Source: Glaciozyma antarctica PI12 | Lineage: Eukaryota; Basidiomycota; Microbotryomycetes; Kriegeriales; Camptobasidiaceae | Direction: 5' to 3' | NCBI GenBank assembly: GCA_002917775.1 | Contig: KZ627160.1 | Location: 96,658 to 160,657, forward strand | DNA length: 64,000 nt | Shown: one piece after another, positions 1 to 11,051 of the stretch | Layout: the number at the start of each line of letters is the position of its first letter | Position numbering within the stretch: position 1 is the stretch's first letter | Notes under the pieces: generated by a model | The model's database searches: none | What the model saw: the letters and a program-made list of their open reading frames with translations, nothing else | What the model was told of the DNA's origin: nothing | Position numbers and translations under genes: made by a program

Positions 1-855
1 TGAGCCACAGCCTCCACCTCGGCTCCCCCGCATCAAGCTGTCCCGTATTTGTTCGTCCAGCACTCCAAGGATGGACGTTGTGCGGGAGGGAAAGAGGTAG
101 GCGGCGTCGGCGGGGACGAGATGGTAGTCGGCCAGGAGCGCCTTGAATCGTCGGCTGACCTGCCGGGAGGGAGTACTGGCAAGTGCCGAAAGGTCGAGGT
201 TTGCTCCGGCCCTGCCCAGAAATCGAGTTTCCAGCTCCACAGCGAGAGGAGCCGTCTGTCCGAGTTTGGTCGACGTGGCGAGAGGGAGGGCGGCGACGAG
301 TGCGCAGTCGTCGAAGCCTTTATCGCCGCCCTCCCCTTCCGGGTCGTTTTTCTTGTCTCCTTGAGCGTCCAGTCCGTAAGAAGCGAGCAACGCCGTCTTC
401 TTGTGCGTTTCGAGAGCGACTGTCAGCTACTGGGTACTGGACGGAGCAAAAAAAACTCAGCCTACCGTCTCCCATGACTGCAGTCCTTCTCGGAAGACGG
501 TGTCCGAGCAGCAGTCGCATGTTGGGGCCTCCCATTCCACCCATGCCAAAGGCGCCCAGTTTGCGCAACCCGAGCAGCGGAACAAGGCGATGATTCGCTC
601 CTTGGCCTCCTTCAGCTCCGCCTCTACGAGCTCCCATCGCACATGCTCCCACAGCTCCGCCGGCATATTCCACGCGCCGGTACGCCCCTCCAGCGCTTCG
701 GATGATGCCGTGAGGCTCCCGACGCGAAGGCGGAGCTGGATGAGGTCGAGCGCTCGAAGGATGGGAAGGAGATTGGCGCGGGCTTCTCCGGCCTTGACGA
801 GGGCAAAGGTGTCGACGAAGAGGCCGTAGATTATTGTGGCACTTGAAAACCCCAT
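1..855 (-). CDS. Family Z copy 1: F-box-like/zinc-ribbon protein, 3' end cut by window edge
   Basis: No characterised protein is recognised. Exon 1 (855-466) starts at the ATG matching the starts of copies 3 and 4 and encodes 130 residues. A conserved IYGLFVDTFAL block is followed by RALDLIQLRLRVG, an F-box-like helix (MPAELWEHVRWELVEAEL) and a ribbon-like FRCSGC-15 residues-CDCC pair. Intron 465-400 starts GTAGG and ends in an unusual AAG where copy 2 has CAG. Exon 2 (399 to 1) begins KTALLASYGLDAQ and stays open to the window edge, so the C-terminus lies outside. The reading on the opposite strand is a shadow. I infer a substrate-receptor or DNA/RNA-binding role from the helix and ribbon only. 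It diverges from the F-box gene at 1421. Confidence 0.6.
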
Positions 856-1420
856 CTCGGAGCAGTCGAGCAGTCGTCCGAGCGAGAGGATGTGGCAGCA
901 GAACAAGAGGCGATTCGGAGGTGCTGTCGTTCCGCTCCTTGTGCTCCTCACCTCCGCCCACTCGCCTGCTCCTCACGGTCTCGAATACCGCGCAGGGCAG
1001 CACAGTGTCCTATTACAGCCGCGAACTCTTGGATCCACACGCCCCAGCTCGACTCGGCGGAACGCCTCCCCCTCCCTCTCTTCTCTCGTCGTTCGACCTC
1101 TCCCAGCTTCGCGCCGGCGCAGCACAGCTCGAAGGCTAGGTCGAGCAGTTTTGTAGGACAGTACTAAGGTGAGCACGGCGCAAGAGCAGGATCCAGCCGG
1201 TCGCGAGCGTCTCCTGGGGCACAAACAACATGAGGCGATGTGCGCTCTCTCAGTACAAGAGCAGGAGGCTCCGCTAGCGTTGATCCCTGGACGGTTTTAT
1301 GAGCTCTATGAAAGGGCGTAGAAGGAGACTGATCAACAGTGGACCAGCTTGTGGCGTCCAACAAGAGCTAACGAGCCGCTCCCTCCTCAGGTCTACCCCA
1401 CACTCCCTTCAGCTCCCCTC
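856..1420. promoter_or_regulatory. Divergent intergenic region between Z copy 1 and F-box gene
   Basis: About 565 bases lie between two divergent starts. The part next to Z copy 1 resembles the sequence before Z copy 2 (a shared CTCTTGT.CT.CTGCCA and CTCGCTCGG stretch), so the paralogs seem to share 5' flanks. A polypyrimidine-CAG stretch ends at 1391 just before the F-box start and could be a 5'UTR intron acceptor. I see no further gene. Confidence 0.4.
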
Positions 1421-2962
1421 ATGCCCGCCTCCGGGCCCTCCAAGCCAGCCCAGACGACCCGTATTTCCGCACGCCTTTCTAAACCCTGCCACCTTACCGC
1501 CCTCTCCCCCGAACTCCTCGACCACATCCTCTCCTTCGTCGCCCCACACACTCAACGCACCTCCTTCCGCGTCCAACTCGCTCGCCTCCTCCTCCTCTCC
1601 CGCAAGCTTACTCCCAGCGTCCGGCATAAACTCTTCAAGCGCGTCATCTTGACGATCGGGGATCCGAGGAAGAGGGATACGAAGCTCGTCGATTTGCTGG
1701 AGGGAGCAGAGGGAGAGGGGGCGGGCGTGGGAGAGCACGTCCGGGTGCTGAAGCTGCGGCTCCCGGAGACGACGGGAGCGGATCAGTTGCTGCTGAGGGA
1801 CGATCCGGCGGCGTTCCTCGTCCCCGTCGCCAAGCTGCCGCAGCTCGACACGCTCGAGCTCGTGACGCGCGTGCTGAGGCAGACGCAGGGCCTTCAGCTG
1901 CTGGACGTAACGGCGAGAATCGGGACGCGAGACGAGGATCAAGTTGTGGTGGACGAGGATCTTGAGGAGGTGCTCGGAGCGTTCGAGGAGGCGCTTAAAG
2001 GGCTGGAGCTTCTGGACTCCCTCGTCATCGCTGTTCCGCATGCCTTTCAAAAGGTGCAATCCCTCTCGGAAAGGAGCGGTTGGTGCTCGCCGTACGTGCC
2101 CGCGCTTGCCACCTGGTCGAACCTCACCACTATCGACTTTTGGCGTGTTCGCCTCGTCCTCCCCCTCGACGGAGCCGCCACTCCTAATTTCCGCCTCCAA
2201 GATCTCTCCATCTCTTCCAGCGAGCTCGGAGGAAAAACGGAGCTCCTCTGGCTCCTCGGCGGACCGGACGACAAACGAGGATCACAACTTCGCAAGCTCG
2301 CGCTCAAGGAGATCGACTTTATCTCGACCCCTTCCTCCTCATCTCCCCTCCTCGCCATCTTCCCTCCCGCCGCCGAGCCCTCCTTCACCTCGACCCTTAC
2401 CGTCCTTCAACTCGACCTCCCCCACCCCATCTCCACCCCTACCCCTCCGCACCTCCTCTCCTCCCTCACCTCTCTCATCTCCCTCGAACTCAGCGGAACC
2501 GGCATTTTCCTCCCTCTTCTCGCCTCACTATTTCCTCGCCCTTTCTTCCCACACGCACCTTCGAAGACCCTCCGAACTCTCCACCTCATTCACACCCCCT
2601 CGATCCCGCAACAAAGCCTCCTTGACCTCCTCGCCACGCCGCACGCCTTCCACGCCCTCCGAACTCTCACCATCGTCCACACCGGCACTCACCCCCGTAC
2701 CTGGTCCTGGGCTCAAGTCGTCGATACGCCGTTCCCCGTCTGGGAGTGGGACGACGTCGATTGGCGCAAGTTGGAGAAATGGGCACGAGGGGCGGGGGTG
2801 CAGTTGGTGAAAGATGGGTTGGTGGTGGATGTGGAGTGGAGTTCGGGAGGGGAGGAGAGCGAGGTTGAGAGTGTGGATAGCGATGCGCTTTTTGCGCCGA
2901 GTTCGGAGCAGGAGGAGTGGGATTTTAGGAGAGATAGTGGGGATGAGAGCGAGGAGTTTTAA
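1421..2962 (+). CDS. F-box domain protein with probable leucine-rich repeats
   Basis: Single-exon reading frame of 513 residues from the ATG at 1421; an upstream in-frame ATG at 1349 is possible, but a CAG acceptor-like site lies between the two. Near residue 25 it has an F-box core, LTALSPELLDHILSFV, then LARLLLLSRKLTPSVRHKLF, the usual layout of fungal F-box proteins. The rest has irregular Leu-rich segments (LDTLELVTRVL, LTVLQLDLP, LTSLISLELSGTGIFLPLL, LRTLTIVHTG) suggesting degenerate LRRs, and a very acidic C-terminal tail ending GDESEEF. Family knowledge: such proteins recruit substrates to SCF ubiquitin ligases through Skp1. The substrate is unknown. Confidence 0.8.
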   Translation: MPASGPSKPAQTTRISARLSKPCHLTALSPELLDHILSFVAPHTQRTSFRVQLARLLLLSRKLTPSVRHKLFKRVILTIGDPRKRDTKLVDLLEGAEGEGAGVGEHVRVLKLRLPETTGADQLLLRDDPAAFLVPVAKLPQLDTLELVTRVLRQTQGLQLLDVTARIGTRDEDQVVVDEDLEEVLGAFEEALKGLELLDSLVIAVPHAFQKVQSLSERSGWCSPYVPALATWSNLTTIDFWRVRLVLPLDGAATPNFRLQDLSISSSELGGKTELLWLLGGPDDKRGSQLRKLALKEIDFISTPSSSSPLLAIFPPAAEPSFTSTLTVLQLDLPHPISTPTPPHLLSSLTSLISLELSGTGIFLPLLASLFPRPFFPHAPSKTLRTLHLIHTPSIPQQSLLDLLATPHAFHALRTLTIVHTGTHPRTWSWAQVVDTPFPVWEWDDVDWRKLEKWARGAGVQLVKDGLVVDVEWSSGGEESEVESVDSDALFAPSSEQEEWDFRRDSGDESEEF

Positions 2963-3406
2963 GTGCGTTTTTTGGCTCTCTCTTGTGGTGCGTCGAGCTG
3001 AGCTGACCAGCGTTACAGGAACGTCGGGCGTAGAACGAGGACTTGCCTCCTGGCGCTTATCGCCAGTGCTATATTTGCAGTATTTAAGGATCGCGCTCTT
3101 GGTGCTAGATATGAAAGCATTGATATTTGTCGTACGAATCTTGCGCATCGGAGAACGCCCTGCTGCGGCAGCGAGCGGGAAAAGAAGACGCGAAGCTATC
3201 CTCCGTTCCAAACCTCGCTGGCCGAGCGCTCCCCTCTCCCCGTGGCCGCTTCGTTTGTGCAGAATCCACAGCGGCTTCCATTTTTATTGCCAGAGTCGAT
3301 CCCTCTTCGCCTGGGGACCTGCTGCACCAAGCTTGGGCACCCCTGCGCTCAGGACGCTGATCCCCTCCCAGCGCGAAACGCTCTCTCCCTCTTCCCACTC
3401 GCCTCG

Positions 3407-4447
3407 ATGGTCCCTCCACCTCCAGCACCACCATTCGAAGTTTTCTCCCACCCAACCCACGGCCTCTCCCTCCGCACCACCCGCGCTCTCCCAGCCGGCA
3501 CTCTCCTCCTCTCCGAACCCCCTCTCCTCCACGTCCCTCGCGTCCTCACCGCCCCCGCGCAGTCCTCCACCGCCCTGGGTCAAGATTTCCTCCACATGGC
3601 AGTCCAGAATCTTGGAGCGGAGGAGAAACGCGCGTTTCTGGGGCTGAGTAACTGCTTCAAGGGGGAGGAGGGGGACCCGTTGCTAGGGACGTTCCTCACC
3701 AACGCCCTGACGGCGAACGAGACGCACTGCGATATCTTCCCTCTCACAGCCGTACGCCATATTCCCCAGTACCGAGCCTTCGACCCAGCTGACCTTTTCT
3801 CACAGCGAATCAACCACTCGTGCACTCCCAACACGTCCTACCATTTCTCCAACAACGCTCTCCATCTCCACACCCTTGTTCCCCTCCCCGCCAGCACGGA
3901 GCTCTCAATCTCCTACCTCTCCCCGCTCCTCCCCCGCTCTGAGCGACTCGAGATCCTCCAAACGCACTACCGGTTCACCTGCACCTGCGTCGCCTGCCTC
4001 AGCGGAGAAGCGAGCGAGCTACGGCGTGCGAGGATTTCGGGGCTGAGTGGGATGCTGAGGGACTGGGAGAAGGGAGTGACACGAGGAGAGGAGGTGGTGC
4101 GAGAAGCTGGGGAGGTGTTGGGGGTTGGAGGGGTGGTGGACCTCGAGGGGCTGGTGAGCGAGCGCGGGAGGTTGTGGAGGGACGCTTGCGAGGTCGTGGC
4201 AGCGCATTCCTCGTGCGTTCTTTGCTTATGTGAAGAAGGAGAGGAGCTGATGAGAGCAGAATCATCCTGACGAGGGAATGTGCGAAGCGAGCTGCGGAGG
4301 CGTTTGAGATCATTCTCGGGGAGAAGAGCGAGGAGGCTGCGAAGATGAGGAGGGTGGAGAAGGATCCGAGGAAGGCGGGGAGGTGGGGGACGAGAGGAAG
4401 GGGAGAGCTCGATGATGTGTTTTTAGTGGATCCTGGGGAGCAGGAGG

Positions 4448-4488
<41 letters not shown>

Positions 4489-4539
4489 GGGGAAGAAGGA
4501 GGAAGAGGAGGCGAGGCGAGGAGCCATGAGGCGTCTTGA
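3407..4539 (+). CDS. SET-domain protein (lysine methyltransferase-like) with Lys-rich tail
   Basis: Exons 3407-3751, 3806-4212 and 4260-4539 give 343 residues. The SET fold is shown by the N-terminal FEVFSHPTHGLSLRTTRALPAG, the RINHSCTPNTSYHF core (NHSC motif), LSISYL, and the post-SET cysteines TCTCVACL. The first intron (54 nt, GTACGC ... CTGAC ... CAG) is a multiple of three without a stop, so it also reads as protein. Removing it joins FPLTA to RINHSC, which fits SET proteins far better. The second intron (47 nt) ends after CTGATGAGAGCAG. The C-terminus is highly basic (KKKRKKKKKKK), a probable nuclear or nucleolar signal. Methylation target unknown. The gene converges on the Cys-rich protein gene 80 bases away. 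Confidence 0.85.
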
Positions 4540-4619
4540 GTGGCTCGAGAAGGAGCACTGCTGGTTCTCGACGACGCGTAAATTAACATCGAGAGAGCAA
4601 ACACGGTACACCCCTCCGC

Positions 4620-5647
4620 CTACACCAGCACCACAGATGCGGCGAAGACCATCGCAAGGACGGTCCAGCTCGCTCCAGCTCCGCGCGTCGCAGCGCTGGT
4701 CGAAGCACCCTGCGCGCTTCCAAGATCGATCCCTCCGACGCCGTACGAGGTAGTCGTAGAGTAGCCCTGCGACGGAATACCTGTCACCAAATAGTCAGCT
4801 TGAATCTCATCAAGAGCAGGGCGCAACGAACCGGTGTAGGTGTACGAGATTCCTGCGGACGCTTGGCTGGTGGCGACGCCTCCGAGGAGGGCGCTTCCAA
4901 ACCCACAAACCTGGCGCATTCCATCTAGGCTGCGCTCGTTCGTCGGCGTCGAACGATGGAGGCAGGAACGGGGACGCACATGGAGCTGGCGCCGGCTTCG
5001 CTGGGGACGCCGAGGAATTCGGAGCACTGGTTCGTCTGGACGAAACGGTCAACGCATTGAGGGTCTGCGTGTCTAGGTCAGCGATGAGAATGGGGGAAGA
5101 GATGGGAGGACGGACAGGCGGAGGAGAAGGTATCGGTGCAGGCGCATTGGATCTGGGAAATGAAGGCGGCGGGGTTGACTGGTCGACCTAGAGGTCAGCT
5201 ATCACACCTGTGGGCAGCTGGAATAATACTCACAGATAACCTAAGAAGCGGCGGCATCGGGTGTTAGCTCCTCCCTGCGCCAAGCTGCCGAGGGCACGCA
5301 CACTGCTAAACGACTGCTCCTCATCAGCTCCCGCCCACACTCTGCCCAGCGCGTACTCACCTGAAAGACCGGCGCAGCAGCAGCGCAAGAACTGATACCC
5401 CCCCACTCCGGCTGACAAGCTGCGTCCATCTCTCATCAGCTGGCATTCCCCTCTCTCCCCACATGGACTCACCAACGCAAGACGCGATGTCGGCGGGGAA
5501 GTAAGGCTGGGATACGCCCGGTACGTATTGCTTCTTCTGTAAGGCGGGAGAGGGGGAGTAGGCGGTGGCGCGGGGGAAGGGAGAGGCCTGCGCGTGACTG
5601 AACAAGAGGTGAGATAGCAGGAGAGTGATGGCGAGGAGGGAGAGCAT
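4620..5647 (-). CDS. Secreted Cys-rich, probably GPI-anchored cell-surface protein (CFEM-like)
   Basis: Eight exons give a coherent product: 5647 to the donor near 5477, a second exon ending at 5361, then 5313-5302, 5240-5234, 5187-5116, 5064-4980, 4929-4832 and 4780-4620. The N-terminus MLSLLAITLLLSHLLFSHAQ is a signal peptide. The mature part has about nine cysteines (IASCVACQPEWGGISSCAAA, VICRPV, QIQCACTDTF, PQCVDRFVQTNQC, RQVCGF). This is reminiscent of fungal CFEM proteins, but I do not see the exact eight-Cys spacing. A Ser/Thr-rich stretch and a hydrophobic end (SWTVLAMVFAASVVLV) suggest a GPI anchor. Exons 3 and 4 are only 12 and 7 nt by this model. Role inferred: cell wall, adhesion or metal/haem binding. 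Confidence 0.7.
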
Positions 5648-6043
5648 GGTAGAGGTCGTTATAGGATCGTAAGGGAAGTCGTTAGGGTCTTCAAGGTCGT
5701 TCGCCGTCGCCGTCGCCGTCGCCGTCGTCGTTGTCGCGGTGAGGGGAGAAGGAAGACCTTGGTCGACCAACTAGTTTAGGGGAGACCCTCCGCGAGCTCA
5801 GGCCGGGTTCCTACTCTTCTTCTTTTCTGAGGCCAAACTGCTCCCGACGACGACGAAATGGAAACGAGAAAGCTGCGACTTGCAAGGGAGCGAGGGATCT
5901 AGCGAAGGGGGGGGGATTAACGGTTGAGGTATCAAAAGTGCGAGAGGTGAGGTGTGCAAAGCGCGGCGACGACGAAAGGGGAGGTGGTAGCGAGTGTGCA
6001 GATATTGTACACACGGAAGAGAGAACGGAGAAGCGGAGCCCAG
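5648..6043. other. Intergenic gap with GTCGCC microsatellite
   Basis: About 400 bases lie between the start of the Cys-rich protein gene and the stop of the MSB1-like gene. A short run of GTCGCC units lies at about 5700-5735. Nothing else is recognised; it should hold the promoter of one gene and the terminator of the other. Confidence 0.4.
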
Positions 6044-9000
6044 CTACGCGACCCGCACCTCGGCGCTCTCGCTCGAAACGGCTGTCTCGAAGCTCCTCGC
6101 CGTCTCCGCCAACGAATGCTGCGACGCAAAGCTCCTCAAGGTGTCACCACTCGTACTCGGCGTCATCCCCTCAACGAGATCCTGCGTGGGGAGAGTGGGC
6201 GTGGAAGGCTCGACGAACGACGATGGCTCGACGAATGGCGAGGGCTCGGTGGGGGCGAAGACGGGGGAGGAGCGTCCGACGGTGTCAGGAGAGGCGGGAG
6301 TGTCGGGAACGGTGGAGTCGAAGGGATTGGTGGGGTGATGAGCGGTGGGAGTGAAGAGGGGCGAGTCGGACGAGGGGGCGTCCTCGTAGGCCTCGTCCTC
6401 GAGTGAAGGCGACGAATGCGCCGAGTTCCCAACGGGATCGCCCTCCTCAATCGTGAGAGAGTCGAGCTGCGAATCCTCCTCCGCAATGACCGGCGCCGTC
6501 GCATCCTGCGGCTCCTCGACGGCCAGCTGAGGCTCCTCCATCCTCGTCTCGTCCTGCTCCACCGCCTTGGGAACGACCGACGCCCTCCTCCCCGTACTCT
6601 CCCTCATCTCCATCTCCCTCTCCGTCAGCCTCTTCTCCGCCTCCAACCTCGCCTTCTCAATCTCCAACACCCTCTTTTTAACGCTCGAAACTTGCTTTGG
6701 CGCCACTTTCGGCGTCGGCACGACCACGGGCATAGGTGCGGATTTGCGGAGCTCCTTCTCCTCGCGCTTCTTCTCCTTGAGCTCCTCCTTCTCGGCCAGC
6801 GAGGACTTGCGGCGACGGAGGAGGCCGCCGATGGCTTTGGAGCCGAGGAACTTTTTTGAAGTGGTGGGGGAGCTGGAAGGAGAGGCGACGGTGGAGGAGG
6901 CGGAGGTGGCGGAGAGAGATTGGGAGAGGGGGGAACCGGTGGTGAGGTTGGGAGAGGCGGGGAGAGGCGACGAAGGTGAGAGGGGTGACGGAGGGGCGAT
7001 GGTGGGAGATTGAAGGCTCGGGGTGGTATCGATGAGGATGGGAGTGGGAGCTGCGGGACGAGGCAGGTCAGCATGATGCGCCACGGACTGGAGGAGGAGC
7101 GATGTACCCGATTCTTCTGCGGCGAGAACGTGCTCGTCGACGGCCGCAGCGTCTTCATCGGCTGCAAGCAAGGTTGTTAGCGAAGATTATGCGCACGCTG
7201 AGGGAGGAGCGCTTACTAGGAAACACCGCCCTCTCCTCCACAGCGACGACCAAGGGCGCTTCGTCCAGCATCTCGGCGCTCGAGTCCGGCGTCGGAACCT
7301 CGACCGTCGCAATAGATTCGGACCCAGCGACTTCGACTTCTTGAACGACCCGTGGCGGCTCCTCGACGCTGAGCGAGGCGAGAACGGGATCCTCCTCGAC
7401 GACCGAATGAGCCTCCTCGACGATGGGCGAAGCGACGGAATCCTCCTCAAGGAGAGGCGCCGCAGGAAGAGATTCTGCATCGAGAGCGACGTCGTCGACG
7501 ATGGCCGCGACGACAGCCACTGATTCCTCGAGCACGACCTCGTCGACCGAGGTTTCGACGACGGGCTGCTCGAAGACCGGTTCCTCCAAAGCGGGCTCCT
7601 CGACGACTGCCTCCTGAACGGCGACCTGCTCCCCGACGGCGACCTCCTCCTCGACAACGGAAGCGACGTTCTCCTCGATTGGCGCAGGTTCCTCGACCGC
7701 AACTTTGACGACGACGGGATCAACGACCTCCTCGACTGGCTGAGGCTCCGCGACCGCGGCTTCGACGATGACAGGCTCCTCAACGATAGGCTGCTCGACG
7801 ACCGGTTCCTCCTGCTCGACGGCGATCGGCTCCTCCTTCTCGACAGCGACCGGCTCTTCAACGACGACCGCTTCCTCGACCGCCTCGACGACAACTGGCT
7901 CCTCCGCCGACTGTTCCGCCAACGCAGGCGTATCGACCAGCTCGAAAGACTCTGGCGTAGCCACGACGACTTCGACTAAATCCACCTCGAGCGCCGCTAC
8001 CGAATCGATCTTGACCTCGTCGCCGAATGTAGAATCCGTCGCAGTCGAAGGCTCGGCTTCGTGGCTGGAAACAGCTGCCGCAGCACCAGCACCAGCACCG
8101 AGAGCGACCGCGTTCGCAGCTACAGCCTTGCTCCCGCTCTTCTCGCCGACGACAGGCTGCGACGTTTCCCTCGGCGCGCTACTCCACTGCGCCGACCCCT
8201 CCTCCTCCTGCATCCTCGGCAGCTCCGGAATAGCTGGCACCCTCTCCTTGTTCGGCGAGGACGATGTGGCGATCGTCGCCAGGCTGTCCTGACTCCCCAT
8301 CCCGACCAAGCGCGCCTTGCTCGCCAGACTCCCCGTGAACAATCCACTCATCCGCCGGTTCCACCTCGAGCGACTTGTCGTAGATTCGGCGATGGAGGAG
8401 CGGTTGGAGAGGGCTGACGGCGTGCGGGCGAGAGGTTTGAAAGCGATTAGGCGCTGGGTGATGAAGAGGTGAGAGGGGGAGGGAAGGGGGAGAGGTCGGA
8501 GATGATGAAAGAGGGCCAGGAGGCGCAGGCGATTGGGTCGACGAGAGTGTCGAGGTAGACGTCCGTGAATTCCTCGTCGAGGTCGACGTACGAGATCTCG
8601 AGAACTTTTGTGAGGGGATATCGCGTGCGAGGAGCTTCTTGAGTGACGGGCGACGGGGGCTTGAGGTTGGCTCGACCTGCCGCTGGGCCGACCGTCTGAG
8701 AACGCTTGACCGACGTCTCGACCTTGGGCGCGAGGAGGCCGAACTCGTTGGACTCAAACGGCGCCTTTTCCCCGAATCCTGCGGTTGCAAAGTCGGACCA
8801 GGAAGGAGTGACGTTGCGAGTTTTGGGAGCGAGAAGGTTGCCGACGCTCTTGTTGGGGAAGTTGGAGATGCTCGTCGAAGAGCCGCCAGTCGAAAGGCGA
8901 GGTTCTTCGGAGAGGGAGGAGAGGCCTGCGCGGCTGTAGGAGTGGGAGCGGTGGCGAGTGGGGGTGGAGGGAGAGGTGGGAGAGGTGGCTGTGGTGGGGA

Positions 9001-10438
9001 GGGAGTCGAGTGAGACGAGCTGGAGAATGCGAACGACTTCGTCCGAGAGAACGATCTTGGGATCCCGTCCTTCCTTCGCACGGCGTGCAACGACGTTCCA
9101 TGCCAACCTCGCGTCGTCCGTCTCGTCGTCGTCCTCCACGCTCTTCTCGCTCGCCTCGAACGCCGCCTCGAGAATCTCGAGCGGATCCCTCCTCCCCGCC
9201 TTGACCCTCTTATCTCCCTTCAGCCCCGTCCTCTGATCGTTCACTCCGACGTCCTTCGCCCAGTCCCCCTCACTCTCCAGCTCGACCCTCACAACCCTAA
9301 TCTTCCTCGCCTTCTCCTTCGCAGGGTACCCCTCCACAATCTCCGCCAACCTCTTCGGAAGGCCCGTCTGCTCCCTCAAATACGCCTTGAAGCATCCCTC
9401 CATCGCATCCCCCGCCTGCTGCCAAGCCTCGTACAGCTCCTCCCAGCTCTTCCACTCGCGCGCCGGGTCCGCGAGGCCAAAGACGTACAGGCCCAGCATG
9501 CGTGCGAGCTTTCGAGGAGGCATGGCGTTCGTTTCGGTTTGAGCGGAGACGGCTTGGAGAAGGGCGAGGGATTCGAGGAGAAGAGAACGGGAGGAGGCGG
9601 GGAGGGAGGGGAGGAGGAGGGTGGTGAAGGCGGCTTTGGGGTGGGATTGAATGGAAGAGGCCGATAGGAAAGTGGTGTACCAGGCGTGGGGGGTGGAGGA
9701 TGAGAGGGAGGGCGTGCCGGCGAACGAGGTCGAGTAGGAGAGGTGGCGCAGGCCCTGCGAAGAGCCATTAGCTCGGACGATGGCGAGAATGATCAGGACT
9801 CACCCATTTGAGGACTCCTACCACATCGTGTACGCCGGCGTACTTCAGCTCCTCGCGAAAGCGTTCGAGCTTGGCCGGTTTCGAGTTCTTGGAGCCCCAC
9901 AGGTCGGTATGGGCCGACTCGGAGACCGGAGTGAAATCTTGCGCGTAGGCGAGGAAGAGGAGGGAGAGCTTTCGAATAAGGGATGGTGACTCGGTGAATC
10001 GGTAAGGACGAAAGATGCCCAGCGTCGTTGAGCCTGTTCGCACGAAGGGTCAGCTCTGCGAGACGGACTGCTGCGAAGGCACAACTCACCTCGTTCCCTC
10101 ACAACGTTTCCACACTCCCTCATAAGCTCCGTTACTTCTCCCACTCCCAACTTCGCCTTTCCCAGCCTCCTCGTCTCCGCCCTAACGTCCTCGACACCGC
10201 GCTCCTTTGCCTCTCCCTCCTCCACCTTTTCCCAAGGACTGCTCTCCGCGCTCTGCGCACTCGGGCTTCGGTCAACGACCAGTTGCAATGTGCTGTCGAT
10301 GAGGAGAGAGGGCGAAGGGAGCTTGAGTTGCAGGAGCGATGGGACCGGTGCGCGCTCTGAAGGGGTCGAGATGGGAGGAGGAGCCTTGGACTTGGCCGCC
10401 TTGGATTTTGAGGAGAAGAGCGAGAGAAACGACGACAT
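6044..10438 (-). CDS. MSB1/Mug8-type morphogenesis protein with long Glu/Val-rich tail
   Basis: Exon 1 is 10438-10090, exon 2 is 10033-9804 and exon 3 starts at 9754. Further introns are 7216-7162 and probably 7107-7051 (57 nt, stopless). Stop at 6044. The N-terminal half (STTLGIFRPYRFTESP, ELMRECGNVVRERG, MPPRKLARMLGLYVFGLADP) resembles the RhoGAP-like domain of yeast Msb1 and fission-yeast Mug8, which link Rho1/Cdc42 signalling to polarised growth. This is recognition from memory and was not searched. The domain ends near VDLDEEFTDVYLDTLVDP. Reading then has to change frame between about 8520 and 8447 without a good GT-AG pair. Beyond that lie FITQRLIAFKPLARTP and a 350-residue stretch of VEEPVVVEA-like repeats, then a Ser/Pro-rich coiled region. 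About 1,400 residues in all. Confidence 0.65.
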
Positions 10439-11051
10439 GCTGGAGGAGTGGCGTCGGTTCTGCGGAGGGAGTGGTTAGCAGGTGCAAGGTGGCCGGCTGA
10501 AGGTGCGTGCACACAAAAGGGGAGCTGCTGGTGCTGGCGATGGCGAGCTGGCGTGCCTCCACACACCGCAGAGTAGTCAGCTATGCACCAAGAGCTGGCT
10601 ACAGGCGTGTAGGCCAGGCGGTTCCTGTCCGCGGTGGAGCTGCACACCACGCCTTGGCTCACATGCGGCCCCGCAACAACACGCCTCCCTCCAGTCGCTC
10701 GAGCGCACGCCGGCGCCGAGCTCTCACCAACACAGCTCCCCACGCCCCCTTGACTCCTCAACCTATCCCAGAGAAGAAAGCACGTACCGAGGTCGTTGAC
10801 GTTGGCCGTGCGCGCAACGGAGCTAGGCAGTAGCTCGTGCGCGGAAGCTGCGGCGGGGTGGGAGCTGCGAGCGCCTGACGGTGTGTTGCAGCGCTGTCGT
10901 AGCTGCTGTAGCCTCGACTACCGTGTGGGGCGGCGGATTCGACGGAGAAGTTGGAGACAGAAAGACGAGCAGGCGAAGTGCGCGAGAGCTAGAGGGGTCC
11001 CCACTGCTCTTGTCCTCCTGCCAGCTCGCTCGGTACCAGAGTCTCGACAAG
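10439..11051. promoter_or_regulatory. Divergent intergenic region, MSB1-like gene / Z copy 2
   Basis: About 610 bases lie between the MSB1-like start and the position equivalent to the start codon of Z copy 2. The right part (about 10950-11050) is related to the 5' flank of Z copy 1. No convincing open frame is seen. Confidence 0.35.

Noticed and set aside
49-477. 142-residue plus-strand frame at the left edge, similar to a minus-strand frame at 11407-11877
   Set aside because: Both are antisense shadows of exon 2 of Z copies 1 and 2; their similarity reflects the real genes on the other strand.
1184-1290. Possible third copy of the PAN6-intron repeat
   Set aside because: Only short matches (CGGTCGCG, TGTGCGCTCTC.CAGTAC) with different spacing; not enough to claim homology.
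2047-2388. Many 60-300 residue frames on the strand opposite real genes across the window
   Set aside because: GC-rich third positions create long antisense frames; they show Arg/Pro/Ser-rich composition and no domains.
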